Below, piece after piece: positions 8,075 to 15,372 of a DNA stretch of 35,583 nt. Every line of letters begins with the position of its first letter. Within the stretch, counting starts at the first letter, position 1. Under the pieces are notes generated by a model, which worked only from the letters and a program-made list of their open reading frames with translations, made no database searches and was not told the DNA's origin. The position numbers and the translations under genes were made by a program. Origin of the DNA: Herbinix sp. (GTDB taxonomy: Bacteria > Bacillota > Clostridia > Lachnospirales > Lachnospiraceae); NCBI GenBank assembly GCA_029238935.1, contig JAQZBN010000040.1:1-35583 (forward strand). Reading direction: 5' to 3'.

Positions 8075-8330
8075 TTAATTGTGGGAAATCGCTTGCATTA
8101 GGAGATGGGCTTGACTTGTCATTATTGCAAATGTATCACCGGCAATCAATGCACCTTTTTTGTATGAATTGCAATAGACCCTTTGGTATGACCAGGTACA
8201 TAGATTACCTTTGCGCCAAAGCCATAGGGGGATAAATCATATCCTTCCTCCAGTAAAATGTCGAGGTAAAACCTTTCGAACTCGTCAAACATCTTCTGTG
8301 TGACATTTGTTATAATGTCCTTGTATTACT
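8075..8330 (-). pseudogene. MBL-fold metallohydrolase fragment, frameshifted
   Basis: On the minus strand an open frame from about 8330 reads MFDEFERFYL (Met at 8292), then AKVIYVPGHTKGSIAIHTKK, and then hits a stop. Shifting frame by one at the T6 run (about 8157-8163) restores GALIAGDTFAIMTSQAH. PGHTKGS followed by GD(T) is the hallmark of the second half of the metallo-beta-lactamase fold. The N-terminal HxHxDH half and the C-terminus are missing, so the gene is dead even without the frameshift. No function is expected. Confidence 0.75.
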
Positions 8331-8344
8331 AAAACATTTACGTA

Positions 8345-8827
8345 TCAATTTATTGCAAATTCCGTAATTGCATTATAGTTTTTACTTTGCTTTCCATCCT
8401 TCATTGTCCAGAATGTGAAAATAAGTCTATATTTTCCGTCGCTTAAATTATACTTTAAATAATCCTTCCAACGGATAGTTCTTGTGCAGTCGTTTCCGGG
8501 AGATACTGGTTCAGGCATATCTATATGCAACTTTGGACAGCTAACAACATACCATCTTCCCGCTTGCAGCATTTCTAACCGCATACTGCTTTGGAAACCA
8601 TCATATATAATATAATCAATTTCTTGGCTTCTAATAGTATATGTCATATACTTTGCTGTTACTGATACCTCTAAAGAAACTCCATCACAAGGCGTTGAAA
8701 CCACGTTACTCCCACCCAGTAGTTCATTACTACCGCGCGTAAGAAAAAGCAAAAATACCAAAACAACAAAGCAAAAGGCGCTGATGAGGAAAAGGCTCTT
8801 TTTCATTTCATGTAGTTTAATTTTCAT
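8345..8827 (-). CDS. Membrane-anchored protein with bacterial Ig-like domain
   Basis: 160 residues from an ATG behind GGGAG. Residues about 9-31 (KKSLFLISAFCFVVLVFLLF) are a membrane anchor or uncleaved signal. The rest, outside the membrane, looks like an immunoglobulin-type beta sandwich: VSLEVSVTAKYMTYTIRS, a YDG/GF turn, RWYVV, a conserved PGNDCTRTIRWKDYL segment and the closing strand GKYRLIFTFW. This pattern resembles Big_14-like Ig domains in Firmicutes. No catalytic motif is seen. Role unknown; a surface or envelope protein is likely. Lies between the two 138-bp repeats. Confidence 0.7.
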   Translation of the reverse strand: MKIKLHEMKKSLFLISAFCFVVLVFLLFLTRGSNELLGGSNVVSTPCDGVSLEVSVTAKYMTYTIRSQEIDYIIYDGFQSSMRLEMLQAGRWYVVSCPKLHIDMPEPVSPGNDCTRTIRWKDYLKYNLSDGKYRLIFTFWTMKDGKQSKNYNAITEFAIN

Positions 8828-9096
8828 TCCGCTACTCCCAAAATATAAAAAATTAATCTTACATCATACATCATAAATATAATTATGAGTTTGCTGTCAG
8901 GCGCGAATGCAAATCAAATTATCCATCTAGCGTAGATGAATTTCACTACGCTCCCTTCCGGGAGGCTAACCAAGTCAAAGAGTTTGATCTTACTCTGTCA
9001 TGATTACTCCTAAATATATATTACCATATAATTCCTCTTATTACAATCAAACAAGATATTAGTTTCTATTACTTTTCCTTTTTAACTCCTCGTTTA
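8828..9096. other. Gene-free stretch with two small hairpins
   Basis: AGCGTAG (8929-8935) pairs with CTACGCT (8946-8952), and CTCCC (8951-8955) pairs with GGGAG (8960-8964). The local G+C is higher than around it. I see no gene. Confidence 0.4.
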
Positions 9097-9234
9097 TACG
9101 CAACTTTATACGCAACTTAGATATCACTAGATGAAACAAGATGAATTTGAAATCCCCATATATCCCCTCTCAGAACACCGTATAACACATGATGGAGCAC
9201 TATGAAACATCAAATGCATAGCCTCCCCTTTTTA
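9097..9234. repeat. 138-bp direct repeat, copy B
   Basis: Ungapped counterpart of copy A (7315-7452), in the same orientation. It also opens with TACGCAACTTTATACGCAAC and closes with GCATAGCCTCCCCTTTTTA, and is followed directly by a terminator hairpin. The distance between the two copies is 1,782 bases start to start. Confidence 0.8.
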
Positions 9235-9236
9235 GT

Positions 9237-9275
9237 AAAACCCCCATGACTTTGGTGCCATGGGGGTTTTGCTTT
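9237..9275 (+). terminator. Strong terminator hairpin after repeat B
   Basis: AAAACCCCCATG (9237-9248) and CATGGGGGTTTT (9259-9270) form a perfect 12-bp stem, followed by GCTTTT. It works in both directions. No plus-strand gene ends here, which suggests it came with the repeat. Confidence 0.8.
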
Positions 9276-9355
9276 TGTGTGGAATGCCCTGTTTGTATGG
9301 GTTTCAGCATTTTCTCTTTTCTATTTCTTCTTAAAAACCTAGTTGAGTATTCATT

Positions 9356-9443
9356 TTATACTCAACTTTATACGCAACTTTTTATTTCATGATGACACAT
9401 GATGAAACTACATGCAATCTCAAATGCTTAACCGTACCTTATT
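9356..9443. repeat. Partial copy C of the 138-bp repeat
   Basis: Opens ATACTCAACTTTATACGCAA and later reads GATGAAACTACATGCAATCT then CAAATGCTTA. This matches the two ends of copies A and B but lacks about 50 bases from the middle. Same orientation as A and B. Confidence 0.6.
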
Positions 9444-9668
9444 AGTGAATAATAATTCTTTTATTTCATTTTATAGAGTATGGTCCAAAAAATCGATTAA
9501 CAGCTTCTTCCTTTTGAACATATCTCAAATTATAAAAGCCAGAATATCTTATTTACAAAACCGTAATTCCGTAATTTATTGTTTGTCTAGCTTTACGATG
9601 CTATAAGTTAAGCAGAAAATTAATTTTACAACACAGCTTACTTAATCATAATATATATTTTAATTAAT

Positions 9669-9720
9669 AAAAGAACCAACTGCCTTTCAATAAATGACTT
9701 CTTAAGATAGATGGTTCTTT
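9669..9720 (-). terminator. Terminator of the MntA-HepT operon
   Basis: AAAAGAACCA (about 9669-9678) pairs with TGGTTCTTTT (about 9711-9720), a 10-bp stem over a long loop. It lies 9 bases after the HepT stop codon. Confidence 0.65.
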
Positions 9721-9728
9721 TATAATTT

Positions 9729-10106
9729 TTATTTACTGCATGATACACAATATAACATTCTGCTTTTTATTTCATCTATAGAATCCTTACCGCTTAATTG
9801 CATTGCTGTCAAAGCAATTTCCTGTGGCTTTACACTAAGATATGCATGATCCATTCTGTTCCTGATAGAATAAGCTAATTTAACATTGATACGTCGGAAC
9901 GAATCTATCGTATCCTCAGTCAGTTTATCTGTCAGTTCGCCTATTTGACCTATATCTAAAGCTAGTGCCTTTAACGCCACATTATTTGCAATTATATCAT
10001 TTAATGAAAATAGATTTAACATCTTCATAGTCTCATTTAAACCTTCTTGATGCTTCAATATCTTTCTGAGTATTTCTATATCCGTTCGCAATGTTTTATT
10101 TACCAA
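9729..10106 (-). CDS. hepT: HepT-like RNase toxin of a type VII toxin-antitoxin pair
   Basis: 125 residues from a TTG start (10104-10106) with GGAGG 9 bases upstream. All-helical HEPN-type protein. The C-terminal half has RNRMDHAY (about residues 87-94), which fits the RX4HXY active-site motif of HepT exactly. HepT toxins cut RNA; in the known systems they are silenced when the MntA partner adds AMP groups to the Tyr of this motif. The gene overlaps the 3' end of mntA by 11 bases and is followed by a terminator, so the two genes form a closed operon. Call rests on the motif and the partner and is strong. Confidence 0.85.
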   Translation of the reverse strand: MVNKTLRTDIEILRKILKHQEGLNETMKMLNLFSLNDIIANNVALKALALDIGQIGELTDKLTEDTIDSFRRINVKLAYSIRNRMDHAYLSVKPQEIALTAMQLSGKDSIDEIKSRMLYCVSCSK

Positions 10107-10440
10107 TCCATATCGCCTCCTTATCTATCACAGGCTTAAGGGTAAATTCTTCTATTCCAAGTTTTTTTGCTTCTTCATAACCAGCTTCCAAGTCCGCATA
10201 ATCCACTACGTCGCATTCTAATCCTAAATTAGCTTTGATATATGTCTGTAGGGTATCTTCAATTCCATCATAAACCAAAAGCAATGGTTTTGTGCTTTTC
10301 AGCACAACATCTATATCAGAATTATTTGTTTGCTCATTTCTGGCATAGGAACCAAACAAGCCTATCTTGATATTCCCAAATTGTTTGTCATTTGCTAAAT
10401 CACTTAATATATCTATGACCTTTTCTTTATTACTTGCCAT
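10096..10440 (-). CDS. mntA: MntA-like nucleotidyltransferase antitoxin
   Basis: 114 residues from an ATG with AGAGGTGA upstream. Residues about 29-42 read GSYARNEQTNNSDID, a perfect GSX10DXD motif of minimal nucleotidyltransferases, and a third Asp follows in LGLECDVVDYAD. MntA proteins transfer AMP from ATP to HepT and so block the toxin. The gene is first in the operon, as usual. A 14-bp palindrome, TTATAATATTATAA (10481-10494), lies upstream over the likely -10 region and could be an operator; that is inference. Confidence 0.85.
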   Translation of the reverse strand: MASNKEKVIDILSDLANDKQFGNIKIGLFGSYARNEQTNNSDIDVVLKSTKPLLLVYDGIEDTLQTYIKANLGLECDVVDYADLEAGYEEAKKLGIEEFTLKPVIDKEAIWIGK

Positions 10441-10480
10441 GCTTAGTCACCTCTGATTATATAAAAGATTGAACTTTTCT

Positions 10481-10494
10481 TTATAATATTATAA
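10481..10494. promoter_or_regulatory. Palindrome in the mntA promoter region
   Basis: TTATAATATTATAA is a perfect 14-bp inverted repeat about 40 bases upstream of the mntA start. It contains TATAAT-like boxes on the minus strand. It may be the promoter, with or without binding of a regulator. Confidence 0.4.
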
Positions 10495-10530
10495 CATGCA
10501 CTCAAAGAAATCAAAACAATTATTTACATA

Positions 10531-10582
10531 CACCGTAGGTTGTTTACCCCTACGACAATGACGTTATGGAGTTTTTCTGTTT
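10531..10582. terminator. Hairpin of the CAATGANGT family between two minus-strand genes
   Basis: GTAGGTTGTTTACCCCTACG, then ACAATGACGTTATGG and GTTTTTCTG. It is a near copy of 7502-7545 and could end transcription of the cysteine-rich gene that stops at 10611. The stem is weaker than in the other members. Confidence 0.45.
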
Positions 10583-10610
10583 AATGCCTCTATTAGTTAT
10601 TGGTGTAGAC

Positions 10611-11195
10611 TCAGTCAGTGTACCATGTTGAAAATACACAGTCTGTACCATCAGTTGCATACGTTTCAACAATATCCATATTACATTTTTTATTCGGAAA
10701 TACTAGCTTATATATGCTCATCAATGTTCCCTGGCAACACCTGCACCATGTTTTTGTTGGTGGTTTTTGCCATCCTCCTTTAATTACATAGCAGACACAC
10801 GAACTTCCAAATCCGTAATGTGAATAAATTTTTCCCTCTATATATTCAACCTTTTTTCCACATCTACCTCGACCGTTTAAAAATTCTGCAATAGCTTTTA
10901 AATAATCATCATCATTTTCGTATTTCGTGCGTATCTCATTAAAATATTTGACATATGGAGAATATTTATTAGCTTTAATACATGCGCATTCCTCCCTGAT
11001 ATTAATAAGTGTATCCGGATTTATTTGGTTTTCTAAACGCTGATTTATTTTGTTAGCCCAAATAGCACATTGTTCAGGCGTTTCCTCTCCTGTGAGCTCA
11101 TCGAGTCCTCGAAGTATTTCATTAGCCTGTCCTTTTCCTAAATACTGGTCAATATATTTTTTTAATTTCTCACAATGCTTTTTTGCATTATCCAT
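10611..11195 (-). CDS. Cysteine-rich protein, possibly DUF6144
   Basis: 194 residues from an ATG behind GGAGGTGA. The N-terminal 75 residues are helical. The C-terminal half carries about ten Cys: ECACIKANKYSPYVKYF, GRGRCGKKVEY, GFGSSCVCYVIKGGWQKPP, TKTWCRCCQGTLMSIY, FPNKKCNMDIVETYATDGTDC. Conserved-looking pairs of Cys and His/Asp suggest a metal or Fe-S site. I recall similar proteins filed as DUF6144 in clostridia, but that is uncertain. No signal peptide. It lies 17 bases after the GyrI-like fragment, possibly as its original operon partner. Confidence 0.65.
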   Translation of the reverse strand: MDNAKKHCEKLKKYIDQYLGKGQANEILRGLDELTGEETPEQCAIWANKINQRLENQINPDTLINIREECACIKANKYSPYVKYFNEIRTKYENDDDYLKAIAEFLNGRGRCGKKVEYIEGKIYSHYGFGSSCVCYVIKGGWQKPPTKTWCRCCQGTLMSIYKLVFPNKKCNMDIVETYATDGTDCVFSTWYTD

Positions 11196-11212
11196 AAAGT
11201 CACCTCCAGATT

Positions 11213-11656
11213 TTATATCAAAACATCCGTACTGTCTATGTTGGTAGTTCCATTCTTAATTTTCACCCATAACTCCATTCTGGAAGCTTCCGAAGATGTG
11301 TCATAATATAACTCTACCATAAACGGCTCAAAAGCTATATTGTGGTTTGGAAGCCATACACCAAACATATAGTCACGGGCTTTGTTAAGGGCATTTGTTG
11401 CAAGAAGATAGAAATTCTCAGCTTCAAAAGAACAGATAATATAATTACCGATAGGCATAACCCATGTTAAATAGTCAATTGGAATATCGTCAATATTACT
11501 AACTTCTACCACTGCAAAATATGTAAAGTTTCCTGGCGTTTCCCCTGGTGATGAAACACCTACTTCCTGCCCTGTTAGTGTCAAATTACTTAATAATGGT
11601 TTTTGATAATGTAATTTGTCCCATAATTCGCCCAGTAACGGCTCAATGATGTACAT
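11213..11656 (-). pseudogene. GyrI-like effector-binding domain, N-terminally truncated
   Basis: Open frame of 147 codons without any ribosome site at its first ATG. From about residue 50 (SNIDDIPIDYLTWVMPIGNY) to the end it looks like the C-terminal small-molecule-binding domain of AraC/GyrI regulators. The segment MFGVWLPNHNIAFEPFMVELY and the final MELWVKIKNG are typical. No AraC helix-turn-helix part is present. Immediately upstream the sequence changes to leucine-rich-repeat coding DNA in another frame. So this is the 3' part of a gene joined to foreign sequence at about 11640-11656. It may still be translated from an inner start, but is probably dead. Confidence 0.65.
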
Positions 11657-12155
11657 TCTCGGAATGCATCACCATTTAATGTTTTTAATCCTTCTGGAAT
11701 TTTTACACTCTTTAAGCTGGTACAACCATAAAAGCATCAGTATCTATATAGTAAAGTCCTTCAGGTAGCTCTATATCTGATAAGCTAGTACACCCATAAA
11801 AAGCTCCTTTATCAATACGGGTCACTCCCTCTGGTATAATAACACTCTTTATATTAGTGCAATTTCGAAATGAATCTTTTCCTATATTAATAACGCCTTT
11901 TGGAATTACTATATTCTCAATATTAATTCCTTGTATCAAAACACCATTTTCAATTAAATATTTTGTATCACTTGCCGCTGAATTCTGGGTGTCATCAGTT
12001 TTGTCCTTAACATACTCATTATTCGTGTATGGAGATGACAATATATTGTTATCATTTTCATTCTTTTGATTTAACGTTTGAGCCCATACTGGTTGGTACC
12101 TCAATACGATTAATACCACACATAAAAAAGTAATAGTTAACAGTCTTTTTTTCAT
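11640..12155 (-). pseudogene. BspA-type leucine-rich-repeat surface protein, frameshifted and truncated
   Basis: Starts at 12155 with a signal peptide (MKKRLLTITFLCVVLIVLRY, cut near VWAQ), a spacer rich in Asn/Asp, then LRR_5 repeats: GVINIGKDSFRNCTNIKSVI, PEGVTRIDKGAFYGCTSLSD, PEGLYYIDTDAF. The frame then breaks and stops at 11712. Adding one base at the A4 run (plus strand, about 11729-11733) restores YGCTSLKSVKIPEGLKTLNG and then DAFRECTSL up to about 11645. The preceding repeat has A5 at the same place (about 11797), which supports a one-base loss. LRR coding ends where the GyrI-like fragment begins. Intact members are secreted adhesion or surface proteins. Confidence 0.75.
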
Positions 12156-12538
12156 TTGTATCCTGCCTATAAACTTTTCCTATAAAATACACTCTTAGAA
12201 GTAATTTTAATATAAATAGAAATTATATACAACTTATATTTCTATATATTACCACGAACCCTATCAAACAATAATTGAATCTGTTAAGTAGATATAAGGT
12301 AAGGCGAATGGTCTATATTTTCTCATCTTAATCAAATAATACGCAATCAATCTGTTAAATAGCATTATTGTCAAAGACTTGAGATAATTCGGGTAAAATT
12401 TACTCGAATAATGTTTTTCTTGACATAATAAGGAAGTATATGTTATATGTTATATGATATATGTCATTTAGTACATAATATATAATATATATCATATATA
12501 GTATAACATTTTGTATATGATATACTATATTTTAATGA

Positions 12539-12567
12539 TTAATAGATTTTGCAAAAATTAATATAAT
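12539..12567 (+). promoter_or_regulatory. Candidate promoter of the GH76 gene
   Basis: TTAATA (12539-12544), 17-nt spacer, perfect TATAAT (12562-12567). It predicts a leader of about 270 nt before the ATG at 12848. Confidence 0.45.
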
Positions 12568-12629
12568 GGGTGTATTTTTAATTGTCAGTGTTATCAATGA
12601 CCTTTATTTTAGGTAGTTTATAAACAGGT

Positions 12630-12800
12630 AAGACATTATTTGTAAAGAAAGGGGTGTGTAAAGTTCGCGAAAAAGACATAAACAATAGGAAGGGGTGAGC
12701 AAAACTATAATCTTGGACAGCCACATTTTCGAGGTCTATTTTTCATGCAGTTGTAAACGGTTGAAAAAATGTGGTTAACGGGAGAACCATAACTCCAGAA
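12630..12800 (+). promoter_or_regulatory. Candidate structured leader RNA upstream of GH76
   Basis: Two imperfect copies of a unit of about 36 nt (12630 and 12673), each AAGACAT, then AGGAAGGGGTG or AAAGAAAGGGGTG, then (A/G)CAAA or TAAA. They are followed by CCACATTTT (12721-12729), which pairs perfectly with AAAATGTGG (12766-12774). An inner TTTTTCA can instead pair with TGAAAAA that overlaps this stem, so the two are mutually exclusive. After it comes GGTTAACGGGAGAACC. I could not match it to a riboswitch class I know; the switch idea is inference. Confidence 0.35.
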
Positions 12801-12847
12801 TAAATATGGTGTAATTTTTATTATATAATTGAGGAGGTTTACAAAGT

Positions 12848-15232
12848 ATGAAGAGATTTTTAAAAATAGCGATTGTATTATTTTTCGTATTTTCTTTTGC
12901 AACTCCGGTTAAAGCTGCTCCAGAGAAAACTGGTGGTTTTACACCCGCTGGAGAAGCTTACGGTGCACAGGCTACAGCACAGATTATAAAACAAAAGGGA
13001 AATACCAATACACTTAATATTACTGTCACCATGAATAATTCAGTAGTTGCGTTTGATTCATTTGATGTCTCAAACAACGCAGCCGGCGAATATGAAGTCG
13101 GTGCATTCAAAGTTTATGTAAGTACATACGGTAATGACAAAATTGACGTTACTTATATCACCGATGTAACTGGTATACCACTCTTCTACGATACTGCTAA
13201 GGAGATGATGGCGGATTGGCTGAATGTTTATCTGAAACAGGATAGCGCCAACGGCACATACTCCACTTATTATTGGAGCGATCGATCGAACAATGGTGAA
13301 GAAACCGGCTTCTGGCAGGCAGCAAATGTATACGAGCTCCTGAACGATGCTTATGAGCATACACAAGATCCCATGTACAAAGTGTATATGGATGGTTACC
13401 GTGCTAGATTTTTAGACGGTCATTTCTCATGGAGCGGAACTTGGTTACGAAATGAATACAGTGACGACTTATTATGGTGGTCCAACGCTTTTATACGTAC
13501 TTCTATGCTCACAGGTGATGTCAGCTATTTAACTCTGGGTGAAGAAATCTTTGAAAGGGTTTATACCCGTGCTTGGGATACCAGAGAAACTTGCCCATAC
13601 ACCGGTGTACCAGGAGGTGTGTTATGGAAGTTCGACCTAAGTGATAATCCAGTCATCAAAGACAATATTGGTGGCACGAACGAAAAGAACGTTGCTACCA
13701 ACGGTAATGCTGTATTAGCTGCATCCCGTCTCGCACGGATCTACAAAGAAAACGGCGACGTAGCAAAAAGCCAGCTTTACGCAGAAAGAGCGGAAAAGAT
13801 TTATACTTGGATGTATCAGACAATGGTAATAGACAAAAACATCGGCAAGCTTACTGACAATTACAATATCACTGCAGGTAGACGTGATTGGCAATTTTCC
13901 TATAACTATGGATTATTTGCTGGTGCAGCCTACGAAATGTGGGTTAATACCGGCGATGTGAAATATTTAGAACAAGCAAAGTTAGTTCTTAATTATGGCT
14001 GGACTACACTCACCATAAGTGACGGACTTACTTTTAAAGACGAGGGCGGCATGGACGGCAGTGACGGTGCAAGCTTTAGAATTGTACTGGCACGTAATAC
14101 CGGCCATTTGGTAAAGGACCCTGAATTTGCAGGTTTTATGAAATATATGCAAGCCAATGCATATCAATCCTATAAAAATCGTAGAGCCAGTGATGGTCTC
14201 GTTGGCAGTAACTTGGTTACGAAACCTTTAGACGGTGTTCGCATTCCTAGCCCTATCGCTGCTTTTGGTGTCGCAATGCAATGGTATTCCGGATTTAGCC
14301 CTAATATCACCTATGGCTTTGAAGGAACTCTTCGAGAGGTACCTGCTTGGGGTGAAAACGGTATTTATTTGGCAGAACTAGCGAAACGTGCAAATGTAAA
14401 TTTCAGTTTTGTTGGTTGGGGTGCTCCCGCAGCCGGTTCTGCTGGTATGACTCATTCGGTATTTTGGGATGAGGGCGGCAGTGACAATAACCCGAATGGC
14501 ACTAGCAGATACTTGGAATTCGAGGTAAAAGTACCGGAAGCAGGCTTGTATCAATTAGATTTACGCTGGTTTACCCGTGGAAACAACTCACGCCGCATGA
14601 AAGTCAACGACGGCGCTATGGTGGTATTGAACTTCAACAGAACCGCAGAAAATGTTTGGGAGAATTTGACCACTTCAGTGAACTTAAAAGCTGGTACAAA
14701 TACGATCAAAATTTGGAATCACCGCAACGAAGCCGGTGTGACCCAGGACAACTGGCTGTTCCTTGATTACATAAAAGTAGGCGCAAAAATAGGCGAGTAT
14801 GTTGAGGAAACACCTCAATATACCGAAGACGTGTACCTTGTAGATAATGCAACTCGTAGTAATGTGGAATACTCACAAGCTGGTGGATTTGAATATAGAC
14901 CCGGCGGACTTGGCAGTGGCCATATTGTATACTGGGACAAGGGTGGCAACGGTTATGTTGAATTTACAGTGACAGTGGAAAAAGCAGGCCTTTATGAAAT
15001 GAGTTTTGGATGGTTTACCCGCGGCAATGACAACATTGGACGTAGATTGACCATTAATGGTGTCAATAGTACACTTCGATTTACCGATGGCGGTAATGTA
15101 TGGACAGAAACGTTCTTCGAAGGTGAACTGAAAGCAGGAACCAACACCATTCGACTTAGCTATGACCGAAGCATCGATTCTGAAACATGGCTGCTTCTCG
15201 ATCACTTGACTGTTAAAGTACCGATTAATTAA
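12848..15232 (+). CDS. Secreted GH76 alpha-mannanase-like enzyme with two carbohydrate-binding-like domains
   Basis: 794 residues from an ATG behind AGGAGG (12831-12836). A signal peptide (1-23, cut after VKA) shows secretion. A short strand-rich domain covers about 30-110. Residues about 115-460 form an alpha/alpha barrel of GH76 type. The adjacent Asp206-Asp207 in RNEYSDDLLWW are the expected catalytic pair, and NGNAVLAASRLARIY and WQFSYNYGLFAGAAYEMW are typical helices. Family members cut alpha-1,6-mannan, such as yeast cell-wall mannan. Two tandem beta-sandwich modules follow (about 530-675 and 690-794). They share YLEFEVKV/YVEFTVTV, AGLY, WFTRGN, LKAGTNTI and W(L)FLDY/WLLLDH, like CBM6/CBM35-type domains. 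No cell-wall anchor. Monocistronic, with a strong terminator. Confidence 0.85.
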   Translation: MKRFLKIAIVLFFVFSFATPVKAAPEKTGGFTPAGEAYGAQATAQIIKQKGNTNTLNITVTMNNSVVAFDSFDVSNNAAGEYEVGAFKVYVSTYGNDKIDVTYITDVTGIPLFYDTAKEMMADWLNVYLKQDSANGTYSTYYWSDRSNNGEETGFWQAANVYELLNDAYEHTQDPMYKVYMDGYRARFLDGHFSWSGTWLRNEYSDDLLWWSNAFIRTSMLTGDVSYLTLGEEIFERVYTRAWDTRETCPYTGVPGGVLWKFDLSDNPVIKDNIGGTNEKNVATNGNAVLAASRLARIYKENGDVAKSQLYAERAEKIYTWMYQTMVIDKNIGKLTDNYNITAGRRDWQFSYNYGLFAGAAYEMWVNTGDVKYLEQAKLVLNYGWTTLTISDGLTFKDEGGMDGSDGASFRIVLARNTGHLVKDPEFAGFMKYMQANAYQSYKNRRASDGLVGSNLVTKPLDGVRIPSPIAAFGVAMQWYSGFSPNITYGFEGTLREVPAWGENGIYLAELAKRANVNFSFVGWGAPAAGSAGMTHSVFWDEGGSDNNPNGTSRYLEFEVKVPEAGLYQLDLRWFTRGNNSRRMKVNDGAMVVLNFNRTAENVWENLTTSVNLKAGTNTIKIWNHRNEAGVTQDNWLFLDYIKVGAKIGEYVEETPQYTEDVYLVDNATRSNVEYSQAGGFEYRPGGLGSGHIVYWDKGGNGYVEFTVTVEKAGLYEMSFGWFTRGNDNIGRRLTINGVNSTLRFTDGGNVWTETFFEGELKAGTNTIRLSYDRSIDSETWLLLDHLTVKVPIN

Positions 15233-15284
15233 AGGTAATGTTTTCCATAATATAACTATTTTCTTTAGTAAGTATTCTGTAACC

Positions 15285-15328
15285 AATTTAGCCCTGACTA
15301 GTGTTCGTCAGGGCTAAATTTTTATTAT
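15285..15328 (+). terminator. Bidirectional terminator between GH76 and the diguanylate cyclase
   Basis: AATTTAGCCCTGAC (15285-15298) and GTCAGGGCTAAATT (15307-15320) form a perfect 14-bp stem, followed by TTTTATT. It serves the converging genes on both strands. Confidence 0.9.
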
Positions 15329-15372
15329 TACTATATTCATTTACACAATCATAGATGGAATTTGTAACAACT

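Larger units (their letters stand above)
9276..9728. other. Gene-free AT-rich stretch with partial repeat C
   Basis: Contains repeat copy C (9356-9443) and the HepT terminator (9669-9720). A 64-codon open frame at 9412-9606 has no ribosome site and a composition like random AT-rich DNA, so I do not call it. Nothing else seen. Confidence 0.5.
12156..12847. other. Long AT-rich intergenic region and leader upstream of the GH76 gene
   Basis: About 690 bases without a gene. Direct repeat AATCTGTTAA at about 12269 and 12351. A TTGACA at 12420-12425 without a clear -10 box. A run of ATAT-type dyads at about 12430-12535, including ATGATATAT/ATATATCAT. Then a promoter candidate (12539-12567) and a structured leader (from about 12630). 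Confidence 0.5.

Noticed and set aside
9412..9606. Plus-strand open frame of 64 codons
   Set aside because: No ribosome site, composition of random AT-rich DNA, and it begins inside repeat copy C.
12660..12800. Known riboswitch (c-di-GMP-I, c-di-GMP-II, purine) before GH76
   Set aside because: Isolated words such as GAGCAAAAC and TATAATC occur, but the order of conserved elements does not fit any class I know.
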